This document shows positions 56,439-63,776 of a stretch of 64,000 bases of DNA, in pieces. Source of the stretch: Paraburkholderia mimosarum LMG 23256 = NBRC 106338 (GTDB lineage Bacteria; Pseudomonadota; Gammaproteobacteria; Burkholderiales; Burkholderiaceae); assembly GCF_000739815.1 (NCBI RefSeq), contig NZ_BBJJ01000025.1, positions 49,476 through 113,475 on the forward strand, given 5' to 3'. The stretch's first letter is position 1, and the number at the start of each line of letters is the position of its first letter. The notes under the pieces are model-generated. The model worked only from the letters and a program-made list of their open reading frames with translations. It searched no databases and was not told where the DNA came from. Both the position numbers and the translations under genes were made by a program.

Positions 56439-57646
56439 TGCGCGGTCCTCCATTTTTCTTCGTAAATTTCGTCTAACCAACGGCAGTAGTCGATGAGCGG
56501 CTGTCGCACGCGCTGTAGCGCCTTGGCCGCGCTATGCGAACTGCTCACATCGAATACCGTGGAAAAAGCCAGCGCGCCTGTGCTCATCACCGAGCTGGCC
56601 GGAACCTCGATCGCATGGAGCCAGTTTTCGTAGGCGCTCTCTGCCCACGCGCGAACGATCGGCGCCGACGAAGTGCGTCCATAATCCACCCGGGAAAGCA
56701 GCAGCGAAATGAAGTCGTACTTCTTGCCCTGCTCGTATTTGATAAAGCTCTTTGACACGTCCGAGAACAAACGCCAGAAGGACAACGAGCTGATGAAATC
56801 GAGGTTCTCGGGGACCATCGGCATCACCAGCGAGTCCGCCGCGAGCAGCGCGTTCAGATTCATATAGGAAAGCGACGGAGACGTATCCATGAGGATGTAG
56901 TCGTACTGCTTGCGAAGCGGCTCGAGACCTTCACGCAGCACCGTCCAGAACTTGAATCCCGGCTTGATCTTCTGCATCGCCGGCAAGTGGAATTCCGCTC
57001 CAATGAGTTCCGTGTGCGCCGGGATTACATCGAGGCCGTCCCAATAGGTCGACTGAACACGCGCGGCGAGACCCCCCTCGATTTGCTGGTCGTAGATATA
57101 GGGGAGCACCGTGTCTTCCGGCGTTACGTCCTTTTCGGCGTACAGCCCGCAGAGCTCGGAAAGCGAAGCTTGCGGATCGAGGTCGACGACGAGGACCTTG
57201 CGTCCGCGCAACGTCAGGCCTTGCGCCAGACACATGGTCGTCGTCGTCTTGGCTGACCCGCCTTTGAGCTGGGCGGTTATGATGATTTTTCCGTCCGGCT
57301 CCCTTGTGCCGGTGACGAGGGGAGTCTGATAGATATCCGAGACTTTCTGTACCCAGATACGGGCCTCTTCGAGGGTGAACGTCCGCGTGCGGCCGGTGCC
57401 TGCTGCGGTGCCGGGCGGTAACTCGCCATCGCCTTTGGTGGCAAGATACTGAACCTGCGAGTGGGTGATGTTGCACATCGCGGCGATTTCACCCGTCTTG
57501 AACACGGGTGCGGTCTTGCGTGGCCTGGGTGCGAGGATGGTTTCGCGCAGTTCATCCGTAAAAATCGATACCTTTTCAGCGAACGCGCTAATCTGCTCCA
57601 GAGGCACAGTCCGATCGACGGCTGGAAGTTGGCTTGTTTTCACCAT
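56435..57646 (-). CDS. parA: ParA-family partition ATPase (type Ia, with N-terminal DNA-binding domain)
   Basis: 403 residues. Residues 50-75 form a MerR-like helix-turn-helix (TGEIAAMCNITHSQVQYLAT), as in SopA and P1 ParA; the deviant Walker A is KGGSAKTT (128-135), followed by VLVVDLDPQASLSELCG and the Walker B-like YDYILMDTSPSLSYMNLNAL. Type Ia ParA proteins bind their own operator to repress parAB and use ATP to move ParB complexes. The inverted repeat at 57650-57679, directly before the ATG, is the probable operator. Confidence 0.95.
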   Translation of the reverse strand: MVKTSQLPAVDRTVPLEQISAFAEKVSIFTDELRETILAPRPRKTAPVFKTGEIAAMCNITHSQVQYLATKGDGELPPGTAAGTGRTRTFTLEEARIWVQKVSDIYQTPLVTGTREPDGKIIITAQLKGGSAKTTTTMCLAQGLTLRGRKVLVVDLDPQASLSELCGLYAEKDVTPEDTVLPYIYDQQIEGGLAARVQSTYWDGLDVIPAHTELIGAEFHLPAMQKIKPGFKFWTVLREGLEPLRKQYDYILMDTSPSLSYMNLNALLAADSLVMPMVPENLDFISSLSFWRLFSDVSKSFIKYEQGKKYDFISLLLSRVDYGRTSSAPIVRAWAESAYENWLHAIEVPASSVMSTGALAFSTVFDVSSSHSAAKALQRVRQPLIDYCRWLDEIYEEKWRTAQ

Positions 57647-57649
57647 TCT

Positions 57650-57679
57650 GAGGTTTTCGTGATGATTTCGATAAACCTC
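57650..57679 (-). promoter_or_regulatory. Inverted repeat over the parA translation start (candidate parAB operator)
   Basis: Arms GAGGTTT (57650-57656) and AAACCTC (57673-57679) are a perfect 7-bp inverted repeat with TCG/CGA extending it, ending four bases before the parA ATG. It lies directly after a -10 box on the minus strand, so ParA bound here would block transcription and translation. The TGAGGTTT core recurs in the iterons (57885-58506). Confidence 0.7.
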
Positions 57680-57708
57680 ATAATACAGAAGCGATGCGAT
57701 ATTTTCAG
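57680..57708 (-). promoter_or_regulatory. Putative parAB promoter
   Basis: On the minus strand CTGAAA (-35, 57703-57708) and TATTAT (-10, 57680-57685) are separated by 17 bases. The -10 box abuts the inverted repeat. The -35 box is weak, 4 of 6 to consensus. Confidence 0.55.
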
Positions 57709-57985
57709 CCTAAATCGTCGTAAACGTAGAAATTTATTGGATTTTTTGCCGTCCGAACGCGCGCAATTGGGTCGATTCGGGCCGAAGCCTCGCCAAATCG
57801 AGCACAACGAGGCTCACCTTCTCAGGGCTGACCGAGCTGAAACCGCCGACCAAAAGGCAAAAACAGGGCTTCTCATCGCCCGATTGCACAAATGACCTCA
57901 CCTTTGGCTGCCTTCCGACGCTCCAACCATGGGGCCTCCTGCCACCCGGAGACGCTGAGATCCAGTGTGCACAATCGACCTCACC

Positions 57986-58193
57986 ATAAATCCTTTGCCT
58001 TCTCTTGGCCCAAAACACAAAACCATCGAAATATCCAACAGCACCCCGTTATTCGCAGCCGCCGTTGATACGTCGCGCACCTATCCAGGACGGCGCTTCC
58101 CGGTTTGTATGTTGTTTTGTAAACCTGAAACCGAACCGACAAACTAACAAGTGCTCGCTACTTCCATAATAATCAATGAGTTAGGTAGGAAAA
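57986..58193. other. Origin segment between inverted and direct iterons
   Basis: About 210 bases, AT-richer than its surroundings around 58105-58190 (TTTGTATGTTGTTTTGTAAA and CATAATAATCAATGAG), with no gene. This is a plausible DNA-unwinding element. No exact DnaA box is inside it. Confidence 0.5.
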
Positions 58194-58308
58194 GGTGAGG
58201 CCCGTTGTGCTGAAGGTGAGGTCGTATGTGCACAAGAGGGAGGTTTTGTCCCCGGAGAAGTGAGGTTGAGTCCGCGCGATGGTGAGGTAGGCTGTGCAGC
58301 GCTCCGAT

Positions 58309-58317
58309 CTATCCACA
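58309..58317 (+). other. DnaA-box-like sequence
   Basis: CTATCCACA differs from the consensus TTATCCACA only at the first base. It lies between two iterons (58281-58298 and 58320-58337), so DnaA and the initiator could act side by side. Confidence 0.55.
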
Positions 58318-58504
58318 GGGGTGAGGTTCATTGTGCAAACCTGACCGGCAACTCGTCGGGAATCAGGTAGGACGGCCGGCTTACGATGATCGGCGGACTT
58401 CCGTGGTGAGGTTGGTTGTGCGTCAGGTGAGATTCTTTGTGCACCAGCTTCCAAACGCCCCAAACTCGCTGGTTAGCCATCTCCAGATGGTGAGGTTTGT
58501 TGTG

Positions 58505-58532
58505 TTGACACCTCACCCACGAGTGATAAAGT
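58505..58532 (+). promoter_or_regulatory. Putative repA promoter overlapping an inverted half-iteron
   Basis: TTGACA (58505-58510) and TAAAGT (58527-58532) with a 16-base spacer. ACCTCACC (58510-58517) overlaps the -35 and pairs as inverted repeat with GGTGAGGT of the last iteron (58489-58496). An initiator bound here would repress its own gene. Confidence 0.65.
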
Positions 58533-58569
58533 CCCATGACTCCAAATCGGCACATGGGCAAACCACGCG

Positions 58570-59994
58570 ATGGCATCGGACAATCCGCAAGAGGGCAGAA
58601 CCAGAACGACGCCCCGGCAGATGGCCTTGGCGCTCTTCGAGGACATGTTCGATCTGGGTTTGCCGGTGAACGAGTCCAGCCGCGAGATCGGGTATCAGCG
58701 CAACAACTTCTTCACCGAAATCGTGAACATGGGGTTGCCGGCGCGACGCTTTCTGGACGCCGCGTACTTTATCGTCGCCCAGGAGCCGCAGCCCCAGGAC
58801 CAGTACGATGTCGAACTGAACTACTTCAAGTGGTTGATGCGCTATGACAGCCGGAATCTCAAACATCTCCGGACGATTGCCGACGAAGCGCAGAACGCAA
58901 AGATCCGCGTAACGAATACGCCCTCGGATCGCGATCCTCACGAAGACGACCTGTGGGTGCAGGTGCAGCTCATCGGGCTCGTTGGCTTTCATCGCGGGCG
59001 CATCCGGTTCGACGTTCACCCCACCCTGGTGCCGCACATTCGCGACCCGCGCAAGTCGCACTGGCTCAGCCTGCGCATCTCGACCGCTTTCACCCGGAGC
59101 CTCGCAAGGGCGATTTACGACAAGGTTCTGCCAAGCGTTCCGGCAGGCCGCACCGACTGGATTCCGCTCGAAGTGATGCGGACGTGGCCGGGCAAGATGG
59201 GCGCAAACGCGGCCATTTTCAAATACTTCAAGCGCGACTGGCTCGAACCGGCAGTCAAGGAAATCAACGAGGTGTCCGACATCGAGCTCTCGTATGAAAC
59301 GAGGACCGAGTCGACATCGTCGAAGAAAATCGATCGCATCCGGTTCGTGCTCAAGCGCAAGGACACCGCGGACGCCGTGATGGCGAGCCTTGCCGACGCG
59401 AGTCACGTGTACAAGGTGCTCAAGGACGAGTTCAACCTCTCGTCGAGACAGTTCAGCGAGATTTCGGAGAATCGCGAAACGTGGACGGACGAACGCATCC
59501 AGCAGGCGATCGAATACACACGCTTCCGCCTTCACCGCGGCCAGGTGAAGAAGAGCCCGTCGGGCTATCTGATGAAGGCGCTGCGCGACAACTGGAAGAT
59601 GTCGGAGGCCGAGCGGACGATGGTCGAAGTGCAGGCCAAGCTGCTGAACCACGAAGCCCAGCAGAGCGCCGAAACGGTGGAGGTTCAGGCGTCGGTTGCG
59701 CATAGCATTGCCTCGAAAGAGGAGGAGTCGCGCGCGCGCATGAACGAGGAAGCGAGGCTGGGCCGTGAGCACTACATGGCGGCCGATGAACGGAGCAAAC
59801 GGGAATTCATTCGTGGCTGGGTGACATCCCGCGAGGGAAAGTTGATGCTGCGCCGCATGAAGCTCGAGCCCGCCGAAGTCACCGAAGGCGACATCCTCGC
59901 GAACGCCGATCTCGCCTGGTATCTGGGTCAATTCGTGTTCGGAAGGATCAGCGCGTCGAGAGCCGGCAAGCACGTGGCGCTGAAATCCGCGTAG
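58570..59994 (+). CDS. Replication initiation protein (Rep_3/RepB family)
   Basis: 474 residues from the ATG at 58570; no clear ribosome site precedes it, so low-efficiency translation or another start is possible. The first half carries two winged-helix domains (MALALFEDMFDLGLPVNESS and SLRISTAFTRSLARAIYDKV with WIPLEVMRTWPGKMGANAAI), as in Rep_3 initiators that bind iterons. The second half is a long charged helical extension (LNHEAQQSAETVEVQASVAH, EEESRARMNEEARLGREHYM), longer than in small plasmid Rep proteins and usual in Burkholderia secondary replicons. The iteron array and autoregulatory site lie upstream. Confidence 0.92.
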   Translation: MASDNPQEGRTRTTPRQMALALFEDMFDLGLPVNESSREIGYQRNNFFTEIVNMGLPARRFLDAAYFIVAQEPQPQDQYDVELNYFKWLMRYDSRNLKHLRTIADEAQNAKIRVTNTPSDRDPHEDDLWVQVQLIGLVGFHRGRIRFDVHPTLVPHIRDPRKSHWLSLRISTAFTRSLARAIYDKVLPSVPAGRTDWIPLEVMRTWPGKMGANAAIFKYFKRDWLEPAVKEINEVSDIELSYETRTESTSSKKIDRIRFVLKRKDTADAVMASLADASHVYKVLKDEFNLSSRQFSEISENRETWTDERIQQAIEYTRFRLHRGQVKKSPSGYLMKALRDNWKMSEAERTMVEVQAKLLNHEAQQSAETVEVQASVAHSIASKEEESRARMNEEARLGREHYMAADERSKREFIRGWVTSREGKLMLRRMKLEPAEVTEGDILANADLAWYLGQFVFGRISASRAGKHVALKSA

Positions 59995-60132
59995 CGTATC
60001 GGGGCTGGCTTCGGCTTTCGCCAGAACGGATGTCTGCGCGCGAAGGGGATTGCCGGATGGAGAGTCGCGCTTTAATGAGGGCGATGCCTCGTTCGCATTC
60101 CTTACTTTCTGGCGATAGCGCCCGGCGCGAGT

Positions 60133-60849
60133 TCAGGGCTGAGCGATGCCGAGCACCGTGAGATGCATTTCGCGTCGCTCGACAAAGCCCATTTCCCGAT
60201 AGATCGAAACGGCGCCGTGATTCGACGTCAGTACGTGCAGGAAGGGTGTTTCGCCGCGCGCACAGATTGCCGCGATCAGCAGTCTGATGAGGCCGGCGGC
60301 GAGGCCCTGCCCCCTGAAGGCCGGGTCCACGCAAACGGCGCTGATTTCGGTATGTCCGTCGATCTTGATGCGCTCGCCCGCCATGGCCACGAGCTTACCG
60401 TTCTTGCGTACGCCCAGGTAGTCGCCGAGTTCGATCGTGCGCGGGCCAAACGGACCAGGCTCCGTCACGGCGGTCAGCGCCATCATCTCCGGCACGTCGC
60501 GCGCTTCGAGACGAACGTGTTCGAGCGAGGTCGCCCCAACGGGTTGGCCTCCCCATACCATCTGCAGCAGCGCCGCGTGCCGGATGACCACGAAGCCGTC
60601 GGGCGGATCCAGTGCGTCGAGGGTGGTCAAGGCCACGGGTTCGTGTTCCGCGATCAGGCGGCGCAAGGCTTCGAATGATTCCGGCGTGGTGTCCGCCATC
60701 GCGGCGAAGGGCGCGACCGCAGGCGCATACCGCAGCACGCGCTGGTCCACAACGGCAAACTGGCGATGCCGGCCCGTCAAGGCGCCCCATATCGCGTCGT
60801 CCAGCGCGTGTGTACGTCGGATATTCCTTGTTGCTGGCACGTCTAGCAT
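60133..60849 (-). CDS. GNAT family N-acetyltransferase
   Basis: 238 residues from the ATG at 60849. The acetyl-CoA-binding motif A is ISAVCVDPAFRGQGLAAGLI (R-x-x-G-x-G/A), preceded by GERIKIDGHTEISAV and followed by ETPFLHVLTSNHGAVSIYRE, which fits the FR47-like subgroup. A ~100-residue N-terminal half with RFAVV-DQRVLRY is family-typical and of unknown role. The acceptor is unknown. It is convergent with the initiator gene. Confidence 0.88.
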   Translation of the reverse strand: MLDVPATRNIRRTHALDDAIWGALTGRHRQFAVVDQRVLRYAPAVAPFAAMADTTPESFEALRRLIAEHEPVALTTLDALDPPDGFVVIRHAALLQMVWGGQPVGATSLEHVRLEARDVPEMMALTAVTEPGPFGPRTIELGDYLGVRKNGKLVAMAGERIKIDGHTEISAVCVDPAFRGQGLAAGLIRLLIAAICARGETPFLHVLTSNHGAVSIYREMGFVERREMHLTVLGIAQP

Positions 60850-61228
60850 GGCAAGTGCTCCCTTTATCGATATGGCCGGCGCGCCGGGGTGCCACCGGTT
60901 TGCGACGATCCCCGGCGCGCTATGGTAGCGCCGGCTACGGCAGAACGCGACACGATTGGCATCGTTTGCGCCAGGCGATGCCCGATTGCCTCCGCCAGGC
61001 GTGGTGCGGTCCGATCAGTCCAATCCCGCGGGTGCCGTTCGATGGTGGCTTCGATTCGACCCGGGGAAGAGCCGCCACCCGAAGCGGGCCTTGGCATCGA
61101 AAAAAGCATCGCCAGGCCGGGTACGATCGAAGTGAGTGAGGGCCGTGCCGAACTGCGTTCTCTCGCCGAACTTCTGGAGAGTTCGCGCCTGGTGAGCCGG
61201 GCCACCAGGCGGGAGATGCCAGTCGCGC
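60850..61228. other. Intergenic region between GNAT and secreted-protein genes
   Basis: About 380 bases in which several overlapping frames are open on both strands, none with a ribosome site or recognisable content. It carries the promoter of the minus-strand GNAT gene. No repeat noted. Confidence 0.4.
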
Positions 61229-61702
61229 TCAGTGGGCGGCCGGAAACGAGAATGTCGCGCGCGCGCTACCGTTGCCACCGACGTTTACGTGTTGCGTTCT
61301 CGTCGTGCTGCCATACGTCGCATTGATCGTGTAGCGGCCCGGTGCCAGTCGCACGAGCATGTGCGGGCCGTGCGAACGCGTATCGAGCACGGATGCGCCG
61401 CTCGGGTTCGTGATCTGCACGTGAACATCGGCGACATAACTCGAACCGGGGCCGGTGAACAGCAGCGAGAGCGGCCACTGGCTGCGCGCTTGCCGCAGCG
61501 CAGTCGATTCGTCGCGGCCAACGCCGCCGGACACGAAGGATACGTCGCCCTGCTGTTCGGTTGCCGGCATGCCGGTCGTCGAAGGTTCGCTGGCGCCTGG
61601 CGCCGCGGCCGTCTGCGCGATTGCGCTGCCCGCGAGCGCGAGGAAGAACCCCGCAGCCAGCAGGGTCGAGGCGATCCGGGTAGCCTTGCGTTGCCTTTTC
61701 AT
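61229..61702 (-). CDS. Exported protein with carboxypeptidase-regulatory-like domain
   Basis: 157 residues from the ATG at 61702, behind AAGGAGTGACCACG. The signal peptide (TLLAAGFFLALAGSAIAQ) is cleaved before TAAAPGASEP. The mature part has a low-complexity linker, then a beta-sandwich: YVADVHVQITNPSGASVLDT, GPHMLVRLAPGRYTINATYG and RTQHVNVGGNGSARATFSF, the pattern of carboxypeptidase-regulatory-like or transthyretin-like domains. It probably sits in the periplasm or surface; function unknown. In-frame starts up to 61843 would bury the signal. Confidence 0.75.
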   Translation of the reverse strand: MKRQRKATRIASTLLAAGFFLALAGSAIAQTAAAPGASEPSTTGMPATEQQGDVSFVSGGVGRDESTALRQARSQWPLSLLFTGPGSSYVADVHVQITNPSGASVLDTRSHGPHMLVRLAPGRYTINATYGSTTRTQHVNVGGNGSARATFSFPAAH

Positions 61703-61948
61703 CGTGGTCACTCCTTGCAGTGATGTCGATTTCGCGCGCGCGCCGTGCGCCGTGGGTCCGCTGCGGCTCGCGCAGGCCGGATCACAGCTTAGCCTTTTTC
61801 GGCCCGCCATGTGTGCAGCGCGCCGCGCGCTTGGGACCCTCAATCGACTTAGCGAAAGTCACTCCATTAGTATGCAATCCCTGATTTTTGTTGCGTACGC
61901 AATGGTCGTGTTACGGCACTCTTACCGTTCACTATCGAGTCAGCCAAG

Positions 61949-62245
61949 GGGGGAAGTCTCCGAATTCCTGCCGCAGCAGCCATGCAGATAGGGCCTTCAT
62001 GGACGCAGCGAGCTCGATACCGCGACCTGTGGAGGATAGTTTACGAACAGATGCACATGATCTTGCTCGCCGTTGAACTCCGCCAGTTCCGCTTCGAAGT
62101 CCCGGCACTCGCGAGGATCAATCGCATCGCATCCCATCCAGGTGCTCTTTCATGAACAGGTTTCGCCGATACTTCGTAGCGAAAACAAGGTGAACGTGCA
62201 TTGCGAAGACACAATGCCTACCCTGCCTCAATTCGCTATCAACCT
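61949..62245 (-). pseudogene. tnpA: Degraded IS200/IS605 tnpA (Y1 transposase), frameshifted
   Basis: The minus-strand reading gives RHCVFAMHVHLVFATKYRRN, the conserved tnpA start, then a frame change near 62124, then RECRDFEAELAEFNGEQDHV and HLFVNYPPQVAV, with the HUH metal motif (DHVHLFV) preserved. A further frame change near 62030 is followed by AWLLRQEFGDFPP, where homology ends; the region holding the catalytic tyrosine is lost. Normal tnpA proteins have about 130-150 residues. The copy cannot make an active transposase. Confidence 0.8.
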
Positions 62246-62291
62246 TCCTCGGCCGCCCATATCCCCCTTTCAATAATTTTGGAGACCAGGT

Positions 62292-63398
62292 ATGGTTTCA
62301 GGCATGGAAGCCGTAAAGACCCTGAAGTTGCGAATCAAGGACAAGCACGCGAAGGCGATGCTTGCGATGGCGCGCGACGTCAATACGGTCTGGAATTTCT
62401 GCAACGAAACGCAGTACCGAAGCCTCAAGCGATACTGCAACCGTCCCAAGGTGTGGCTGTCGGGATTCGACCTCCAGAAGCTGACAAATGGCTTCGTGAA
62501 GTGCGATGGCGTCGTTGCTGGCTCGCCCACGGTTCAGCAGGTTTGCGAGGAATTCGCGACGCGCCTGCGGCAGTTCAAGCGCCAGAAGATGAACTGGCGC
62601 GTGAGCGACCGGAAGTCCCCGAAGTATTCGCTCGGGTGGGTGCCGTTCAAGAAGCGCGCACTGACGTACAAAAATGGCCAGCTTAAATTCAACGGCATCA
62701 ACATCGGCCTGTGGGACTCGTACGGCCTCTCAAGGTACGAACTCGGCGCGGGCAGCTTCAACGAGGACTCGCGTGGGCGCTGGTACGTCAACATCGCCGT
62801 GAAGGTCCAGGTCGACGAAAAACGAGTGCCAGACGGCGTGACCACGCTCGGCATCGACCTCGGCCTGAAGACGATGGCGACGTACAGCGACGGCTCGGCG
62901 TTCAACATGCCGAAGTTCTACCGCGATACGGAAGCCGCGCTCGGCATCGCGCAGCGGGCAAACAAGAAACGACGCGTGAAGGCTGTCCACATCAAGATCG
63001 CGAACCGGCGCAAGGATGCCATCCACAAGGAAACGACCGCGCTGGTCAAGAAACATGCAGCAATCTTCGTAGGCAACGTGAACGCGAAAGCGATGGCGAA
63101 AACGAGCATGGCAAAGTCCGTGCACGACGCCGCGTGGACGATGTTCCGAACAACACTCAAGTACAAGGCCATTAGGCAGTGCGTGGTGTTCGAAGAAGTC
63201 AACGAGGCGTTTTCAACCCAGACGTGCTCGTGCTGCGGCAGCATTCCGCCCAGCAGTCCGAAAAGTAGAGCCGGCCTCGGAATAAGACAGTGGACTTGCA
63301 GCGACTGCGGCGCGGAACACGACCGCGACACAAACGCCGCAAGGAACATTGTCCGCTTGGGACTTCAAGCGCTAGAAGTAGGAATCCTTGGGGTTTAG
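62292..63398 (+). CDS. tnpB: IS605-family TnpB RNA-guided nuclease with displaced RuvC-II glutamate
   Basis: 368 residues from the ATG at 62292 (GGAGACCAGGT upstream). RuvC-I is GIDLGLKT with Asp189; the zinc ribbon has Cys312/Cys315 and Cys336/Cys339; RuvC-III is HDRDTNAARNI with Asp346. At RuvC-II, where most TnpB proteins read V-E-D-L-N, this one reads FVGNVNAKAM, so Gly261 replaces the Glu. Glutamates in VFEEVNEAFSTQTC (301, 302, 305), just before the zinc ribbon, may take over. TnpB cuts DNA guided by an RNA from the transposon 3' end. It is divergent from the dead tnpA. Confidence 0.9.
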   Translation: MVSGMEAVKTLKLRIKDKHAKAMLAMARDVNTVWNFCNETQYRSLKRYCNRPKVWLSGFDLQKLTNGFVKCDGVVAGSPTVQQVCEEFATRLRQFKRQKMNWRVSDRKSPKYSLGWVPFKKRALTYKNGQLKFNGINIGLWDSYGLSRYELGAGSFNEDSRGRWYVNIAVKVQVDEKRVPDGVTTLGIDLGLKTMATYSDGSAFNMPKFYRDTEAALGIAQRANKKRRVKAVHIKIANRRKDAIHKETTALVKKHAAIFVGNVNAKAMAKTSMAKSVHDAAWTMFRTTLKYKAIRQCVVFEEVNEAFSTQTCSCCGSIPPSSPKSRAGLGIRQWTCSDCGAEHDRDTNAARNIVRLGLQALEVGILGV

Positions 63399-63416
63399 CC
63401 CGGGGAGGAAGTCAAC
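63370..63416 (+). ncRNA. Probable omega-RNA 3' part and transposon right end
   Basis: The tnpB stop region and the following hairpin-like GGAATCC/GGGGTTTAGCCCGGGGAG then GTCAAC resemble the right ends of IS605 elements, in which the RNA scaffold overlaps the tnpB 3' end and finishes at a TCAA(C)-type boundary (63411-63416). The guide would then be read from bases after 63416, in the EAL remnant. Exact ends need RNA data. Confidence 0.55.
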
Positions 63417-63420
63417 TATT

Positions 63421-63678
63421 TGAAGAGTCTGTCTATTACCTGAAAATCGGCGGCAGCTTCGTGCGCGGTATCGCCAGCAGCGATCTCGACGGACGATCGG
63501 CCAGTCCGTTCATCAGGTGGCGCACGCGGCAGGCAAGGCAACGATCGCTGAATTCGTGGTGGAAAGCGAGGCGATCATCGGGCGCTTGAGCGAAATCGGT
63601 ATCGATTACGCACAGGGCTTCTATGTCGGCCTGCTCGAACCGATTCCCGAGGGAATCGGCGAGACCGTGGCGGCGTGA
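63421..63678 (+). pseudogene. EAL-domain C-terminal remnant, frameshifted
   Basis: VYYLKIGGSFVRGIASSDLD runs to about 63505, then the frame changes and continues SVHQVAHAAGKATIAEFVVE, ending IDYAQGFYVGLLEPIPE and a stop at 676-678. These are the last strands and helices of an EAL phosphodiesterase domain (DYLKID-like and AQGF motifs). The catalytic EAL signature is absent. The transposon right end borders it directly, so insertion probably truncated it. Confidence 0.8.
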
Positions 63679-63716
63679 CTGGCGGATGCGGAGGCAGAAT
63701 CGCCGTAGCGGCCCTC

Positions 63717-63770
63717 AAAAAAATAAATATTCCAAATGCGCTTGACGGCATCCGGAATGACCCGCATAAT
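63717..63770 (+). promoter_or_regulatory. rRNA operon promoter with UP-like element
   Basis: TTGACG (63742-63747), a 17-base spacer and CATAAT (63765-63770) make a strong sigma-70 promoter. The A/T-rich run AAAAAAATAAATATTCCAAA just upstream resembles an UP element that contacts the alpha subunits. The start would be near 63777. Confidence 0.8.
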
Positions 63771-63776
63771 TCGCCT

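Larger units (their letters stand above)
57885..58506. repeat. Iteron array of the replication origin (about ten 18-bp repeats)
   Basis: The consensus is GGTGAGGTNNNTTGTGCA. Two copies are inverted (57885-57902, 57968-57985). Direct copies start at 58194, 58215, 58281, 58320, 58405, 58426 and 58489, with degenerate ones at 58237 and 58259. Five consecutive starts (58194-58281) are 21-22 bases apart, two helical turns, so bound proteins would lie on one face. This is the usual binding array of a Rep_3-type initiator. Confidence 0.92.

Noticed and set aside
57885..58506. CRISPR-like appearance of the repeat array
   Set aside because: 18-bp units in both orientations, irregular spacing, imperfect identity, next to a Rep_3 gene: iterons, not CRISPR.
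61949..62245. Treating the tnpA region as a functional transposase
   Set aside because: Two frame changes and loss of the tyrosine-containing end make it a remnant.
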